The notes under the pieces are model-generated. The model made no database searches and was not told where the DNA came from. It saw only the letters and a program-made list of their open reading frames with translations. Source: an uncultured Pontibacter sp. (lineage in GTDB: Bacteria > Bacteroidota > Bacteroidia > Cytophagales > Hymenobacteraceae). Taken from it: a stretch of 64,000 nt of DNA. The stretch covers positions 1-64,000 of the forward strand of contig CANMMP010000005.1 of NCBI GenBank assembly GCA_947499125.1, written 5' to 3'. Below are positions 45,697-55,966 of the stretch, one piece after another. Each line of letters begins with the position of its first letter. The first letter of the stretch is position 1. Made by a program: the position numbers and the translations under genes.

Positions 45697-48600
45697 TTAT
45701 TGCAAACTAACTCGAAGTTGTATGCCGCCTTCGGTTACGCTGTTCCGGAACGAGGTGGATATTTTAGGATCTGAAACGGTGCGCAACACATAGAACTGGA
45801 TGTTCACGCGCTCGCTGATCAGGTAATCTATAGTTGGGCGAAGCTGCAACTGGCGCGTACCGTTCGTTATCTGGTTCTGGCTGCTTTCGTTGCCTTGCTC
45901 ATCGCGGGCAATGGCACGCTGCACTGTCTGGTTATCCCTTACCGAAAAGTCAAGTCGCATGTTCAGTTCATTTTCAAGCACTCTGCGTTCACCTCCAATT
46001 CGTATCGGTATCCTGAAATTGCTGGCTACATAACCCAGGCCAATCACATAGTCTTTCACGTTGGTTTCGGTTATCTGCGCATTGGTCAGGTTCAGCGACA
46101 GGTTGCGCTCCACTTTATACTCCAGGCGGCCGGTCAGGTTATTTTTTGTCCGGAAGTTTATACCTATAAGTGGCGCTAGGCGCTCGGCTATAGTTAGCTG
46201 CGATACAATGTAATACGGAATGATCTGCCCAAACTCGTTGAACTGTGTCGGGAAACCGGTTGGCTCTGTGTCGTAAGCCAGTGAGGTAGTATAGTTGGTA
46301 ATGTTATAGGTTGAGTTATAGGCATGCGTTAAGTTTACCTGGCTGAACCATTGCTGCAATAATGGCAACTGAGACAGGCCATTATAATCTACGCGCCAGT
46401 TAGGTATAGGCAACCTGCTGAACGGACTCTTCGATTCGGCCTCGTACCCGTCAATGCTGCGGCCCTGGTAAGCGTACAGGAAGGAGTTCATTAGCACATC
46501 CTGGGAGTTTAGAGTATAGCCTTCGGCTCCGGCAGCCGGGTTAGCTGCTATCAGTTTTTCACGCACATCATAGCGGTATCTCACATAGTTCTCAAAAGCT
46601 TCCGAAACGCCCGCCTCACCAGACTCGAACAAAGTACCCAGTGCCATAAATGATGTACTGAAAGCACCCATAGTGATCGGGTTCTGGCGTTGAGCCTGGT
46701 CGCTTATGTTGCCAAAGTCGTCGAACTCGCGGCGGTAAAACACTTCGTCTATTTCCGACTTGTTTCGACTCACGTCCAGTTGTATGTTGAAGCTCTTTAC
46801 CGGTTCCAGGTTGGCTCTTGCAGTAAATGTTTCGGTTACGATCGTGCTGAATGGCGTGTTCAGGTACTGGCTGCTGTCCGTGTACCAGCCATTGCGTTCA
46901 GCCCGGTCATATAGTTCGTCCAGGTCGTATTGCTTACCAAGTATAAACGGCAGGCCAGGAGCATCAAAGCTATCGCTGAAACCTAAGAATCGTGTCTCAG
47001 GCAGGTAGCCCGGCAGCATGGTTCCTTTGTTCTGCAGGTAAGTAAAGTTAACAGACCGCGTCATCATCATGAACCGTGCAATGCCATTCAGCACTCTGTT
47101 ATCCGAGCCTGCTTTGGCGGTGGTGTCGTTAGCGGCACGAACGGGTACAGGTGCTGGCGGTGTGTTCGCGTTTTTCAGGAACTTCACCTTATTGTATAGT
47201 TTCACCAGGTCGAGGCGGCCATTCAGCGTAAACTCCTTGTTGTTCTCTACTGTATTGCCGAGCCTAAAGTCATCGTCGTTGTTCAGGGCTGTAGAACCTG
47301 CCGTCCAGATATAGGTTGCAGCATAGCGTGTTTCAGCCCCGATCCAGTCTACCAGCGGGAACTTGTCGAGTGGCAGTTTATAGTTTAAAGCAACTATCTG
47401 GTTAAAGTTGGTGGTACGGCCACCGCGCATCAGGTTATCCCAGATAATATCATTCTTATATTGCAGCGAGTCAATGTCGTTGTTGATGCGGTCGTCCGGC
47501 TCATCTACAACAGCACGGTTCGTAGCCGTATAGTCCAGCGACAGGCTCTTGCTGATATCCCACTTCATATCGTAAATACGGTTGAAGTAGAAGTATTTCT
47601 GGAATGTTGGCTCAATGCCTCTTGTAGTTGTAAGTCCGGTTACCGGGTCGCGGCGCTGCAGGAATGTTTCGTTATAACGGCGGTCCAGGTCGGCACGGAA
47701 AGCGAAACTGCTTGGTAGCGGAGTAAAGTTAAAGTCCTTTATCAAACGCAGGTACGGCGAGTTCAATGCTTCGCTTTTCTCGAACGGTGTATAGTTGCGT
47801 GCGGCTGGGTTGTTATAGTTGTAAGCGATGCCACCGGTATACGATTTGGTGAAGTCACGGTCTGTTTCGATATCAGTGTACAGGCGCTCGGCATAAGCAT
47901 AGCTCAGCGAGATGTTCTCAATATCGTAAGGCCGTACCTTGTCTTCCGGGTTAGTGCGCTCTTTACGTACGTTGAGTAAACTAAAGCTTTTCCGGGTTTC
48001 GCGGGTTGTTACTTCTTTCCTGTATTCATCACGGTCTTCCTGCGAATCAAACCTCGATAAAGATTGCTCCAGCGGTACGTCCTGGTCTAATGGGTCGAAT
48101 TGCGGTTCGCTGTTCAGGGTGCCGTACTGTACTGATAGCGGTACTTTTATACCTGTTTTCTCTGGCAGGAACTTGTCGGCAGCAATGTTGGCGCTTACAT
48201 CAAACTGGGCTGTGTTCTCGCGGGCACGTTGTGCTATTTTCTGCTGCAGTCCGCCAAAACCAACCGTAGTATAAGCGCCGGTAGCTGTTACATTCGCAAA
48301 GTCAGCCAGCTTTGTATTCAGGCGGGCGTTGGCAGCCCAACCGGTACTGTTTCTGAAATCTGTTACGCGCAGTTCATCTACCCACATACAAAGCGACTGC
48401 GGCCTGGCATCAGTGCCCGTCATCGATGGGTTACGCACACCGATCATCACGCCCTGTACTTCGCTGAAATCCGGGTTACCTACTACTCTTATCAGCTTGC
48501 CGCTGCCCAGTTGCACCTCGTAAGGTATGGTTTTATTATAGCCGGCTATACTGTTTCGGGCCACTTTGGCATTTACAAGTTCCTCGAGGGCAATATCGAT

Positions 48601-51600
48601 CATGTTCTCCTGTGGCCAGATAGCTTCGGGAGAGTTGCTGCCCTGTGGTGTTATAGTTAGCGGCACTACATATTCGTAGTAGTTCTGGGTATAATCGGTT
48701 CCTATTCTGATAAAGGCCTGCGCATCGCCGCTTCGCGTGTTCGGGTCCTGCGACTGGGCATGTACATACATTTTCAGGCGTTTATAGATCAGCATATCGA
48801 GGCTGATATTCTTGTAAACTGCCTTCGAGAAAGAGTCTTTCAGGTCTTCCACGCAAAGCTGCAACGATTGCTCGTTCTGGCGGCGGTTGTTTGTAGAAGC
48901 ATAATCGCGGAGACGCTCAATGCCCGGCGGCACCACATACGGTATGTTGCCTTCTGCTACCTGGCCATTCTCTTCGATATTTACAGTTGATATGGTAAAG
49001 TTGCGGGCATCGTCGGTACAGGTTAAGCAAGGGCGGCCTTCGGTTATAGGTTGCTGGTACGCACGCCACTGGTTAGCTACAAACTGGAACTGCACCATAC
49101 GCAGCACAACAGGGTCCTGGAACTCCGTCATGTACATACGCATAAAACGAATAGACTTAAACCCGCTGATGTTGCCTACGTTGCCGGTTGGCTGGCGCAC
49201 CGGTATCCGGAACTGGTACCAGGTTACATTTTCTCCTGTTCGCGGCTCCTGGAAAACTACCTGGTCTACGATATAGTTCTGTCCTACATTCAGCTGGCCG
49301 GGTTCCAGGTCTATCTTATATTCGTAATACTGCTCCACATCGCTTATCACGTTGTCGCGGTTCAGGTCTTCTTTGTCTGGGAAGGCATAATTGGCAAACT
49401 GGCTGTTCTCAGGTGAGTTGCCATCCATGCCGTTAAAGTTCTTATAACGGGCCAGTACACCTGCATTTTGCTGATCGTATATCGGGTCGAGGTGGTGCAG
49501 GAAGTTATCAGCTGATGGGTCGTCCACGACTGTTTGCGGTGGGTTACCCGGTATCAGGTTCAGGAAGGAATTACGGAAGAAATCTGCTTCACCGGCATCG
49601 TCCCAGCCATCCAGACCGATATCCTGGAACTGGCGCGCACCCGGCACACCTGTAAAGGCATCCGTCAGGAACTGCTGTGTGGTTATGCGCCCCCAGATGG
49701 TTTCAGTAACATTCTGCAGGTTGTTATTGCCGCTGGTTGGCAGGCCGTTCTCAAAAGCATACTGGTTATCGCGCAGCACATCTTCCGAAACGCTACCTAA
49801 GTTAAGCACCAGCTCGCCACCTGTGTTATTTGTTATAGGGTTGCCTTGTGCATCTTTGCGGCCATACTGTCCTGTTATGAACGGGTCCATCATCCAGAAC
49901 TCTACATACTCGATGTTGGCATTGTCAAAGTCCGTATCAAAGCTGATCTCACGGCTGATACCACCCCAGTTTTCACGTGGATCATTATCTAGCAGACCCT
50001 GCGATGTCAGGTTAGGGTTATAGTTATACTGGCCTCGCTCACGTGGATAATAAGCCAGGTCAAAAGTATATTCGAAGCTGTTCGATACTTCCGGGTCGCG
50101 GCCAGGGAATACTTCATCCCGGAACACACCACGCACATAATGGTTCTTTAGTTCTTCGTCGGTTATGTTATCCGGCTTCAGGCCATCCGAATCGCGGTAG
50201 AATATCTGGTCGATGGTGTACCAGGCCATTTTGGCGCGGTTATAAGAATAAGCAAGCCCTTCGCCACGTATGAGAGGGGCAGGAGTAGCTGCCAGTCGCC
50301 AGCCATTATTACTGAAACCGCCCAAACTATAAGGTGTCTCCGAGCCTTCAAAATCATCAATATAAGAGGTGCCATCTTCGTTAGCCGGCGATTTTGTTTT
50401 GGAAGGGGCCAACTGGGCAAACTCCCCGCTGAATGATACGATAGAAGGTACTTTGGTTTGTATAAGCGGGATGGCATCGGTCATACGTGTCAGGAACCGG
50501 GATTCCTTCTGCAGGTTTATATCGAAGCCGTAAATGGTGTTGTTACTCGGTTCATCGCCTATACTTACACGGTTTATATAAGGCTGTTCGCTCAGGTGCA
50601 ATACGGTAGCTCCCAGGTTTATATCATCGGTAAGCCTGTAATCGAAGCGGACACCTAATAATGCACGTGGCTGTATGTTAAGCAGTTCGGCTTTTTCGTA
50701 GGTTACGCGCAGGTCGCTGGCTGAGCTTATATAGCTTGGGTTCAGTATTTTGATGCGGCCCATGTCGTAGAACACCTGGTAATCGGTGCCTTCGGTAAGG
50801 CGTGTACCACCCGAATAAACTGCAACCGAACCTTCTGCTATCCGGAAGCCGGGAAGTATAATTTCGTCGGCGGATGTGGCCTGCACGCGGCCAACCAGGA
50901 AGAATTTGGCTTTGGCGTTATTTTGCTGGGCGTCGGTCTGTGTCTGGTTGTATAGCTCCTCAAACACATATTTTTCCTGCAGCTCGGTATCGCCGGCAAG
51001 TTTTTCGCGCAAATATTCTCCAAACGGCTCTACTTCCGGGAAAAAGATGCGGCCGGTCTCCGGGTCTATAGTTATGCCTGGTAAAAAGTCGAAGTTACCA
51101 TCGCCGGGTTTATCGTTATTCGTGTTAACATTATCGAGGTTAAAAACTTCTACTAACGGTTGGCCCTGTAAAGCGCTGGCCTCTGTAAAACTCGAAATAT
51201 CTACACCGGTCTGGTCGTCTTTATAAACAATGCGCAGCTGAAAGTTTTCGCGGTTTACCTGTGTTGCATCCAAACTATAAACGTTCTTCATCATCAGGTC
51301 CCAGGTAGGGTACTCCAATGCCGGGTTAGTGGCTTTCAGAAGTTTCATATGGATCACGTCCTGGTCCTGCAGGTTCTGGTAGTCCTCTAAAAGCTCACCT
51401 ACTTTATAGGTTTTACCATTATAAGTGTACTCAAAAGCAACGCCCAGCACCTGGTCGGGTAACAGAGCAGTGTTCAGGGAGATATAACCCAGTTGCGGGT
51501 TGAATTTATACTCTCTCGGGTCAAGTTTGCGGGCACGCACATGTTCAAAGTCGACACCTTTCTGCAGGCCTTGGCTACGCAGGTATTCGTCTACCTGGCC

Positions 51601-52872
51601 GTTGTTGCGGGCAGTAGGGTTGTTGGCCAGTAAACTATAAAGTGTGTTGGCGGAGTTGCTTGCCGGTGCGGTAACTATTTTCTCGAACTGGTTACGGTAA
51701 GGATCTGCTTCGCCAAGGTCCATGTAGGCTACCATGTTGCGCAGGTTTTCGGTGCTGCGGTTATTGTTAGTTACATAAAGCTCGAGCCTGCGGATAACTA
51801 TACCTGAGTTTACAAGCGGCAGGTTAGCCAGAGCCTTGTCGTAGCGGTTACGGAAAAACTGCGACATGAAGAAGTGGCGGTCCTTGTCATACTCATCAAT
51901 ACGGATCTCAAAAGGCTGGTTCTGGGCGCCATTCTGTACAATGATCTCGTCGTTGCGGCCACGCACGTTCGAGGCAATGGCTGTTACGCCAAGCCGGCCG
52001 AACTGCAGTTGGGTTTTAATACCAAACAGGTTCTGCGCTCCAGATATCAGTGAGTTGTTGAGTGGTAAGCTTACGTTACCGGCTTCTACTTTACGAATGA
52101 TTTCTTCTTCGTAGCCGGTGTAGTCCAACTTCATGTTATTCTCGAAGTCGAAGTTGGCGTTGTTGTCCCAGTTAAAGTTAATGGCCAGCTTTTCGCCTAC
52201 TTTACCAACCAGGTTCAGGGAGATGTTCTGGTCGAACTCAAAATCGCCGGTGCGTTGCTGCCGGAGTGGTATAGTTGGGTTCTGGTTACGGTTAAAGCGT
52301 GCGCCAAATTTAAGCGATACGTTACCGTTTGGCTGAATATCTACATAGTTACCACCGAATATACGATCAAAAACAGGGCTGATATAGATCTTGGGAACAA
52401 GTCTGCGGCTACTGGTCAGGTCTTCGCCATCCAGGCCTCCCGATTTGGTTCGCCAGTAATCACGTACGGCTTGCTGCTGCTGCCATTTGGTAAACTGCTC
52501 CAGCGTCATCGAGGAAGGCGGACGGTAGTAAATGCTGTCGCCTATCGTTTCGTTGATGTTATAAAGGCCCAGGCTATCGTTATACTCTACGTTTAGCTGT
52601 ACATTGCTCGGTTGCCCGAGTAACAGGGGAGAGGTTGTTGGCCGGGTACTAAAAGGGTTGCCGAAACGGTCGGAGGGTACAAATGTAGGGCGACGGCTCG
52701 GGATGTAAGCGGTATCCTGTTTTATAGTATCCTGTAAAAGTAAATTGGTAATGTTGCTATATTTTGGCCAATAAGGGGCGCGCAGTGCTTCCGCCTGCGA
52801 CCACCAGGCCAGCATAGTTATAGCAACAACCGATGCAAGCAACAGGCTGCTCTTTTTACTTTTCCAGATCAA
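45697..52872 (-). CDS. sprA: Type IX secretion translocon protein SprA
   Basis: A 2391-residue outer-membrane protein, in the range of known SprA proteins. The N-terminus has a basic, hydrophobic signal-like segment (KKSSLLLASVVAITMLAWW); the start codon is TTG at 52872, 12 bases after ruvA. Recurrent SprA segments include FNWDNNANFDFENN, ISGAQNLFGIKTQLQFG, DDFEGSETPYSLG and WMMDPFI. The protein ends in a beta-strand (GGIQLRVSLQ). SprA forms the giant barrel through which T9SS cargo crosses the outer membrane. It sits in a likely operon maeB-ruvA-sprA-gcvH-vanZ. Other T9SS components are not in this window. Confidence 0.97.
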   Translation of the reverse strand: MIWKSKKSSLLLASVVAITMLAWWSQAEALRAPYWPKYSNITNLLLQDTIKQDTAYIPSRRPTFVPSDRFGNPFSTRPTTSPLLLGQPSNVQLNVEYNDSLGLYNINETIGDSIYYRPPSSMTLEQFTKWQQQQAVRDYWRTKSGGLDGEDLTSSRRLVPKIYISPVFDRIFGGNYVDIQPNGNVSLKFGARFNRNQNPTIPLRQQRTGDFEFDQNISLNLVGKVGEKLAINFNWDNNANFDFENNMKLDYTGYEEEIIRKVEAGNVSLPLNNSLISGAQNLFGIKTQLQFGRLGVTAIASNVRGRNDEIIVQNGAQNQPFEIRIDEYDKDRHFFMSQFFRNRYDKALANLPLVNSGIVIRRLELYVTNNNRSTENLRNMVAYMDLGEADPYRNQFEKIVTAPASNSANTLYSLLANNPTARNNGQVDEYLRSQGLQKGVDFEHVRARKLDPREYKFNPQLGYISLNTALLPDQVLGVAFEYTYNGKTYKVGELLEDYQNLQDQDVIHMKLLKATNPALEYPTWDLMMKNVYSLDATQVNRENFQLRIVYKDDQTGVDISSFTEASALQGQPLVEVFNLDNVNTNNDKPGDGNFDFLPGITIDPETGRIFFPEVEPFGEYLREKLAGDTELQEKYVFEELYNQTQTDAQQNNAKAKFFLVGRVQATSADEIILPGFRIAEGSVAVYSGGTRLTEGTDYQVFYDMGRIKILNPSYISSASDLRVTYEKAELLNIQPRALLGVRFDYRLTDDINLGATVLHLSEQPYINRVSIGDEPSNNTIYGFDINLQKESRFLTRMTDAIPLIQTKVPSIVSFSGEFAQLAPSKTKSPANEDGTSYIDDFEGSETPYSLGGFSNNGWRLAATPAPLIRGEGLAYSYNRAKMAWYTIDQIFYRDSDGLKPDNITDEELKNHYVRGVFRDEVFPGRDPEVSNSFEYTFDLAYYPRERGQYNYNPNLTSQGLLDNDPRENWGGISREISFDTDFDNANIEYVEFWMMDPFITGQYGRKDAQGNPITNNTGGELVLNLGSVSEDVLRDNQYAFENGLPTSGNNNLQNVTETIWGRITTQQFLTDAFTGVPGARQFQDIGLDGWDDAGEADFFRNSFLNLIPGNPPQTVVDDPSADNFLHHLDPIYDQQNAGVLARYKNFNGMDGNSPENSQFANYAFPDKEDLNRDNVISDVEQYYEYKIDLEPGQLNVGQNYIVDQVVFQEPRTGENVTWYQFRIPVRQPTGNVGNISGFKSIRFMRMYMTEFQDPVVLRMVQFQFVANQWRAYQQPITEGRPCLTCTDDARNFTISTVNIEENGQVAEGNIPYVVPPGIERLRDYASTNNRRQNEQSLQLCVEDLKDSFSKAVYKNISLDMLIYKRLKMYVHAQSQDPNTRSGDAQAFIRIGTDYTQNYYEYVVPLTITPQGSNSPEAIWPQENMIDIALEELVNAKVARNSIAGYNKTIPYEVQLGSGKLIRVVGNPDFSEVQGVMIGVRNPSMTGTDARPQSLCMWVDELRVTDFRNSTGWAANARLNTKLADFANVTATGAYTTVGFGGLQQKIAQRARENTAQFDVSANIAADKFLPEKTGIKVPLSVQYGTLNSEPQFDPLDQDVPLEQSLSRFDSQEDRDEYRKEVTTRETRKSFSLLNVRKERTNPEDKVRPYDIENISLSYAYAERLYTDIETDRDFTKSYTGGIAYNYNNPAARNYTPFEKSEALNSPYLRLIKDFNFTPLPSSFAFRADLDRRYNETFLQRRDPVTGLTTTRGIEPTFQKYFYFNRIYDMKWDISKSLSLDYTATNRAVVDEPDDRINNDIDSLQYKNDIIWDNLMRGGRTTNFNQIVALNYKLPLDKFPLVDWIGAETRYAATYIWTAGSTALNNDDDFRLGNTVENNKEFTLNGRLDLVKLYNKVKFLKNANTPPAPVPVRAANDTTAKAGSDNRVLNGIARFMMMTRSVNFTYLQNKGTMLPGYLPETRFLGFSDSFDAPGLPFILGKQYDLDELYDRAERNGWYTDSSQYLNTPFSTIVTETFTARANLEPVKSFNIQLDVSRNKSEIDEVFYRREFDDFGNISDQAQRQNPITMGAFSTSFMALGTLFESGEAGVSEAFENYVRYRYDVREKLIAANPAAGAEGYTLNSQDVLMNSFLYAYQGRSIDGYEAESKSPFSRLPIPNWRVDYNGLSQLPLLQQWFSQVNLTHAYNSTYNITNYTTSLAYDTEPTGFPTQFNEFGQIIPYYIVSQLTIAERLAPLIGINFRTKNNLTGRLEYKVERNLSLNLTNAQITETNVKDYVIGLGYVASNFRIPIRIGGERRVLENELNMRLDFSVRDNQTVQRAIARDEQGNESSQNQITNGTRQLQLRPTIDYLISERVNIQFYVLRTVSDPKISTSFRNSVTEGGIQLRVSLQ

Positions 52873-52884
52873 ACGGGTATAGCT

Positions 52885-53481
52885 CTAAGACGATTTTAAC
52901 GCAAATTTTATAAGTTCTTCTACGCTCAGGTTTCCGCCCTCACGCTTAATAATCGTATCCAGTGTTTTTTCTGCCACGTTTTTGGCAAAACCTAAGGTAA
53001 CTAAAGCAGATAACGCTTCGGCACGATTGGTATTGTATTGTGCCCCGGATGATGTTAAACCAGCATCCGTAAGCATTACTTCTTTCTTAATTTTGTCCTT
53101 TAATTCGAGGATGATGCGCTGCGCGGTTTTGGCGCCTATACCTTTTACATGCTGTATGGTGCGCACATCTTCCCGAACTATAGCCTGCTGCACTTCCTCT
53201 ACCGATAACGACGATAAAATCATCAAACCGGTGTTCGGGCCTACGCCTGAGATGGAGATCAGGTGCAGAAACGTTTCTTTTTCGGCAGCTGTCATAAAGC
53301 CATACAGGGTGTGGGCATCTTCCTTAATATGCAGGTAAGTTTGCAGCCGGCACCGCTCCCCGTCAGGTAACGAGGAGTACGTGCTCAGCGATATTTTGAT
53401 CTGATAACCTACACCGTTTACATCAATGATCACATAGGTCGGATCTTTATAGGTCAGCTTCCCATCGATATAGGCTATCAT
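52885..53481 (-). CDS. ruvA: Holliday junction branch migration subunit RuvA
   Basis: A 198-residue protein. Domain I (MIAYIDGKLTYKDPTYVIIDVNGVGYQI) is an OB-fold, domain II has two helix-hairpin-helix motifs (LISISGVGPNTGLMIL and HVKGIGAKTAQRIILEL), and domain III is a short C-terminal RuvB-binding domain (SALVTLGF). It tetramerises on four-way junctions and loads RuvB, encoded at 14604. Its start codon directly abuts the maeB stop codon. Confidence 0.97.
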   Translation of the reverse strand: MIAYIDGKLTYKDPTYVIIDVNGVGYQIKISLSTYSSLPDGERCRLQTYLHIKEDAHTLYGFMTAAEKETFLHLISISGVGPNTGLMILSSLSVEEVQQAIVREDVRTIQHVKGIGAKTAQRIILELKDKIKKEVMLTDAGLTSSGAQYNTNRAEALSALVTLGFAKNVAEKTLDTIIKREGGNLSVEELIKFALKSS

Positions 53482-55755
53482 CTATATATGTTTATTGTTA
53501 TAGTTCTGTGCATCTACGACAGCAATGGCTACCATGTTTACAATTTCTCGGATAGAACTGCCAAGTTGCAGAATATGAACAGGTTTACGCATGCCCATCA
53601 GTACCGGACCGATCGCTTCGGCACCACCGATCTCCTGCAACAACTTATAAGCAATGTTACCTGAAGTAAGTGTTGGGAACACCAGGGTGTTTGCCCCTTT
53701 GTCGGCCAGCTCACTGAACGGGTAGTGCTCGCGTAGCAGGTCGCGGTTAAGGGCAGTGTTTGCCTGCATCTCGCCATCTATCAGCAGGTCAGGGTAGCGC
53801 TGTTTTGCTTTGCGCACTGCTTCCGAGCCTTTATTCGGAATGTCGCCCTGAACAGAGCCGAAGTTAGAGTATGAAAGTACAGCCATGCGCGGTTCCTGGT
53901 CGAAGAAACGAACAGTACGGGCCGTAAGACCGATGATATCTACCAGTTCGTCCGCAGTCGGGTTCACGTTAACAGTGGTATCAGCAAAGAAGTATGGCTC
54001 TTTCTTATTCAGGATGATATACATACCTGCCACTTTGTTTACGCCTTCTTCTACACCGATCACCTGAATGGCTGGAAGTATAGTTTTGGAATAGTCGCGG
54101 GTCAGGCCGGAGATAAGCGCATCAACTTCGCCGGTTTCCAGCATCAGGCTACCAAAGTATATCCTGTCGCGTACCATACGGCGGCAATCAAATAAGGTAA
54201 GTCCTTTGCGCTGACGCTTTTTGTATAGTAATTGGGCAAACTGCTCGCGTTTAGCATCTTCTTCAAACGGGTCGATTATCTCGGTATCTCCAAGGTCAAG
54301 TTTAAACTCCTCGATCATTTGTTTGATGCGCTGGCGATTACCTAAAAGTATAGGCTGGGCAATGAGCTGCTCTTTAACCGTTTGGGCTGCCTTTAATATC
54401 TTGTAATGATCTGCTTCAGCAAAAACCACACGTTTCGGATCTTTCTTCGCCTGGTTGGTAATACGGGTCATCAGCTTCTGGTCGATGCCGATGCGCTCCT
54501 GTAGTTCCTGCTCATAAGCTTCCCAGTTCGTGATCGGGTATTTAGCAACACCGCTTTCCATAGCAGCTCTGGCTACTGCCGGCGAAACCGTAGTGATCAG
54601 GCGTGGGTCCAGTGGTTTTGGTATGAGATAAAATCTGCCGAAAGAGATCGTGTTATCGCCATAAGCTTTGTGCACCATATCCGGAACAGGTTCTTTAGCC
54701 AGTTTAGCCAGGGCACGAACAGCTGCCAGTTTCATGGCTTCGTTAATTTCGGTAGCACGCACATCCAATGCTCCCCTGAAAATGTAAGGAAAACCAAGCA
54801 CGTTATTTACCTGGTTCGGATGGTCAGAACGACCGGTAGCCATGATCAGGTCCTCGCGTGTAGCCATCGCCACATCATAAGGAATTTCAGGGTCCGGGTT
54901 AGCCAGGGCAAAAATGATCGGGTTATCAGCCATCAGCTTCACATACTCGGCAGGCAACACATTTCCGGCAGATAAGCCAACAAATACGTCGGCACCTGTC
55001 ATGGCTTCTTCCAGGGTATCTATTTTGCGCATTGTTACAAACTGCGCTTTATATATGTCCAGGCCATCACGTTCCGGGCGTATAATGCCGTCCTTGTCGA
55101 ACATGACAATGTTGTCCATTTTAGCGCCAAGGGCTACGTATAGTTTGGCACAGGCAATGGCTGCGGCACCCGCACCGTTCATCACGATGTTTATAGTTTC
55201 AATACTTTTGCCGGCAAGCTCCAGGGCATTCAGCAGGGCAGCAGCAGAGATGATAGCGGTACCGTGCTGGTCGTCGTGCATGAGCGGAATGTTCATCTGC
55301 TCTTTCAGCGCGTTCTCGATCTTAAAGCTTTCAGGAGCCTTGATATCTTCCAGGTTAATACCGCCAAAAGTAGGCTCCAGCGATTTTACGATCTTAATAA
55401 ACTCAACAGGATCAGTACAATCGATCTCGATGTCGAACACATCTATACCTGCAAACTTTTTAAACAATACGCCTTTCCCTTCCATAACCGGTTTCGAAGC
55501 GTCGGGGCCAATGTTGCCAAGACCAAGCACTGCTGTACCGTTCGAAATTACCCCAACCAGGTTCCCTTTAGCTGTATACTTGTATACATTCTCTTTATCG
55601 GCGGCGATCTCTTTGCAGGGCTCTGCAACACCAGGCGAATAGGCTAAAGCCAGGTCGTGCTGGGTGCTCAGCATCTTGGTAGGGATCACTTCAATTTTAC
55701 CGGGTTTACCTTCCTGGTGGTAATTCAGGGCATCTTGTTTATTAACTTTAATCAT
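53482..55755 (-). CDS. maeB: NADP-dependent malic enzyme with phosphotransacetylase-like domain
   Basis: A 757-residue protein. Residues about 1-420 are the malic enzyme (LALAYSPGVAEPCKEI, MHDDQHGTAII, VMNGAGAAAIACAKLY as the nucleotide fold). Residues about 425-757 are the PTA/PTB-like domain found in hybrid bacterial malic enzymes, usually regulatory. It decarboxylates malate to pyruvate with NADP. It is first in the likely operon maeB-ruvA-sprA. A -7 box on the minus strand lies at 55861-55868. Confidence 0.95.
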   Translation of the reverse strand: MIKVNKQDALNYHQEGKPGKIEVIPTKMLSTQHDLALAYSPGVAEPCKEIAADKENVYKYTAKGNLVGVISNGTAVLGLGNIGPDASKPVMEGKGVLFKKFAGIDVFDIEIDCTDPVEFIKIVKSLEPTFGGINLEDIKAPESFKIENALKEQMNIPLMHDDQHGTAIISAAALLNALELAGKSIETINIVMNGAGAAAIACAKLYVALGAKMDNIVMFDKDGIIRPERDGLDIYKAQFVTMRKIDTLEEAMTGADVFVGLSAGNVLPAEYVKLMADNPIIFALANPDPEIPYDVAMATREDLIMATGRSDHPNQVNNVLGFPYIFRGALDVRATEINEAMKLAAVRALAKLAKEPVPDMVHKAYGDNTISFGRFYLIPKPLDPRLITTVSPAVARAAMESGVAKYPITNWEAYEQELQERIGIDQKLMTRITNQAKKDPKRVVFAEADHYKILKAAQTVKEQLIAQPILLGNRQRIKQMIEEFKLDLGDTEIIDPFEEDAKREQFAQLLYKKRQRKGLTLFDCRRMVRDRIYFGSLMLETGEVDALISGLTRDYSKTILPAIQVIGVEEGVNKVAGMYIILNKKEPYFFADTTVNVNPTADELVDIIGLTARTVRFFDQEPRMAVLSYSNFGSVQGDIPNKGSEAVRKAKQRYPDLLIDGEMQANTALNRDLLREHYPFSELADKGANTLVFPTLTSGNIAYKLLQEIGGAEAIGPVLMGMRKPVHILQLGSSIREIVNMVAIAVVDAQNYNNKHI

Positions 55756-55860
55756 AAATTATTAATGTGTTATAGCCGGAGGTTTTACCCTCTTCAGATT
55801 CGGTTGCTTGTAAAAAGCCAATTTCATAAGAAATTGTGGCTTATCAAAAAAACAGGGGAC

Positions 55861-55868
55861 CAAAGATA
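55861..55868 (-). promoter_or_regulatory. -7 promoter box for maeB (TATCTTTG, minus strand)
   Basis: An exact TAnnTTTG match. The predicted leader is about 95 bases; no obvious -33 TTG is seen. It would be the promoter of the maeB-ruvA-sprA operon. Confidence 0.5.
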
Positions 55869-55914
55869 CAGCTAAGCGTGGGATTGTGTGCTGGATTTAT
55901 AGTTTTTATAAAAC

Positions 55915-55949
55915 AAAACAGCACCTGCCCGTTAAGGAGGTGCTGTTTT
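55915..55949. terminator. terminator of the LysM transglycosylase gene
   Basis: aaaacagcacct (55915-55926) pairs perfectly with aggtgctgtttt (55938-55949). It lies 18 bases after the stop of the minus-strand gene at 55967. Confidence 0.88.
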
Positions 55950-55966
55950 ATAATGGTGTATGGATG

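Noticed and set aside
54914..55642. 242-codon + strand ORF opposite maeB
   Set aside because: Fully antisense to the malic enzyme gene, Ser/Pro-rich composition without any domain signature.
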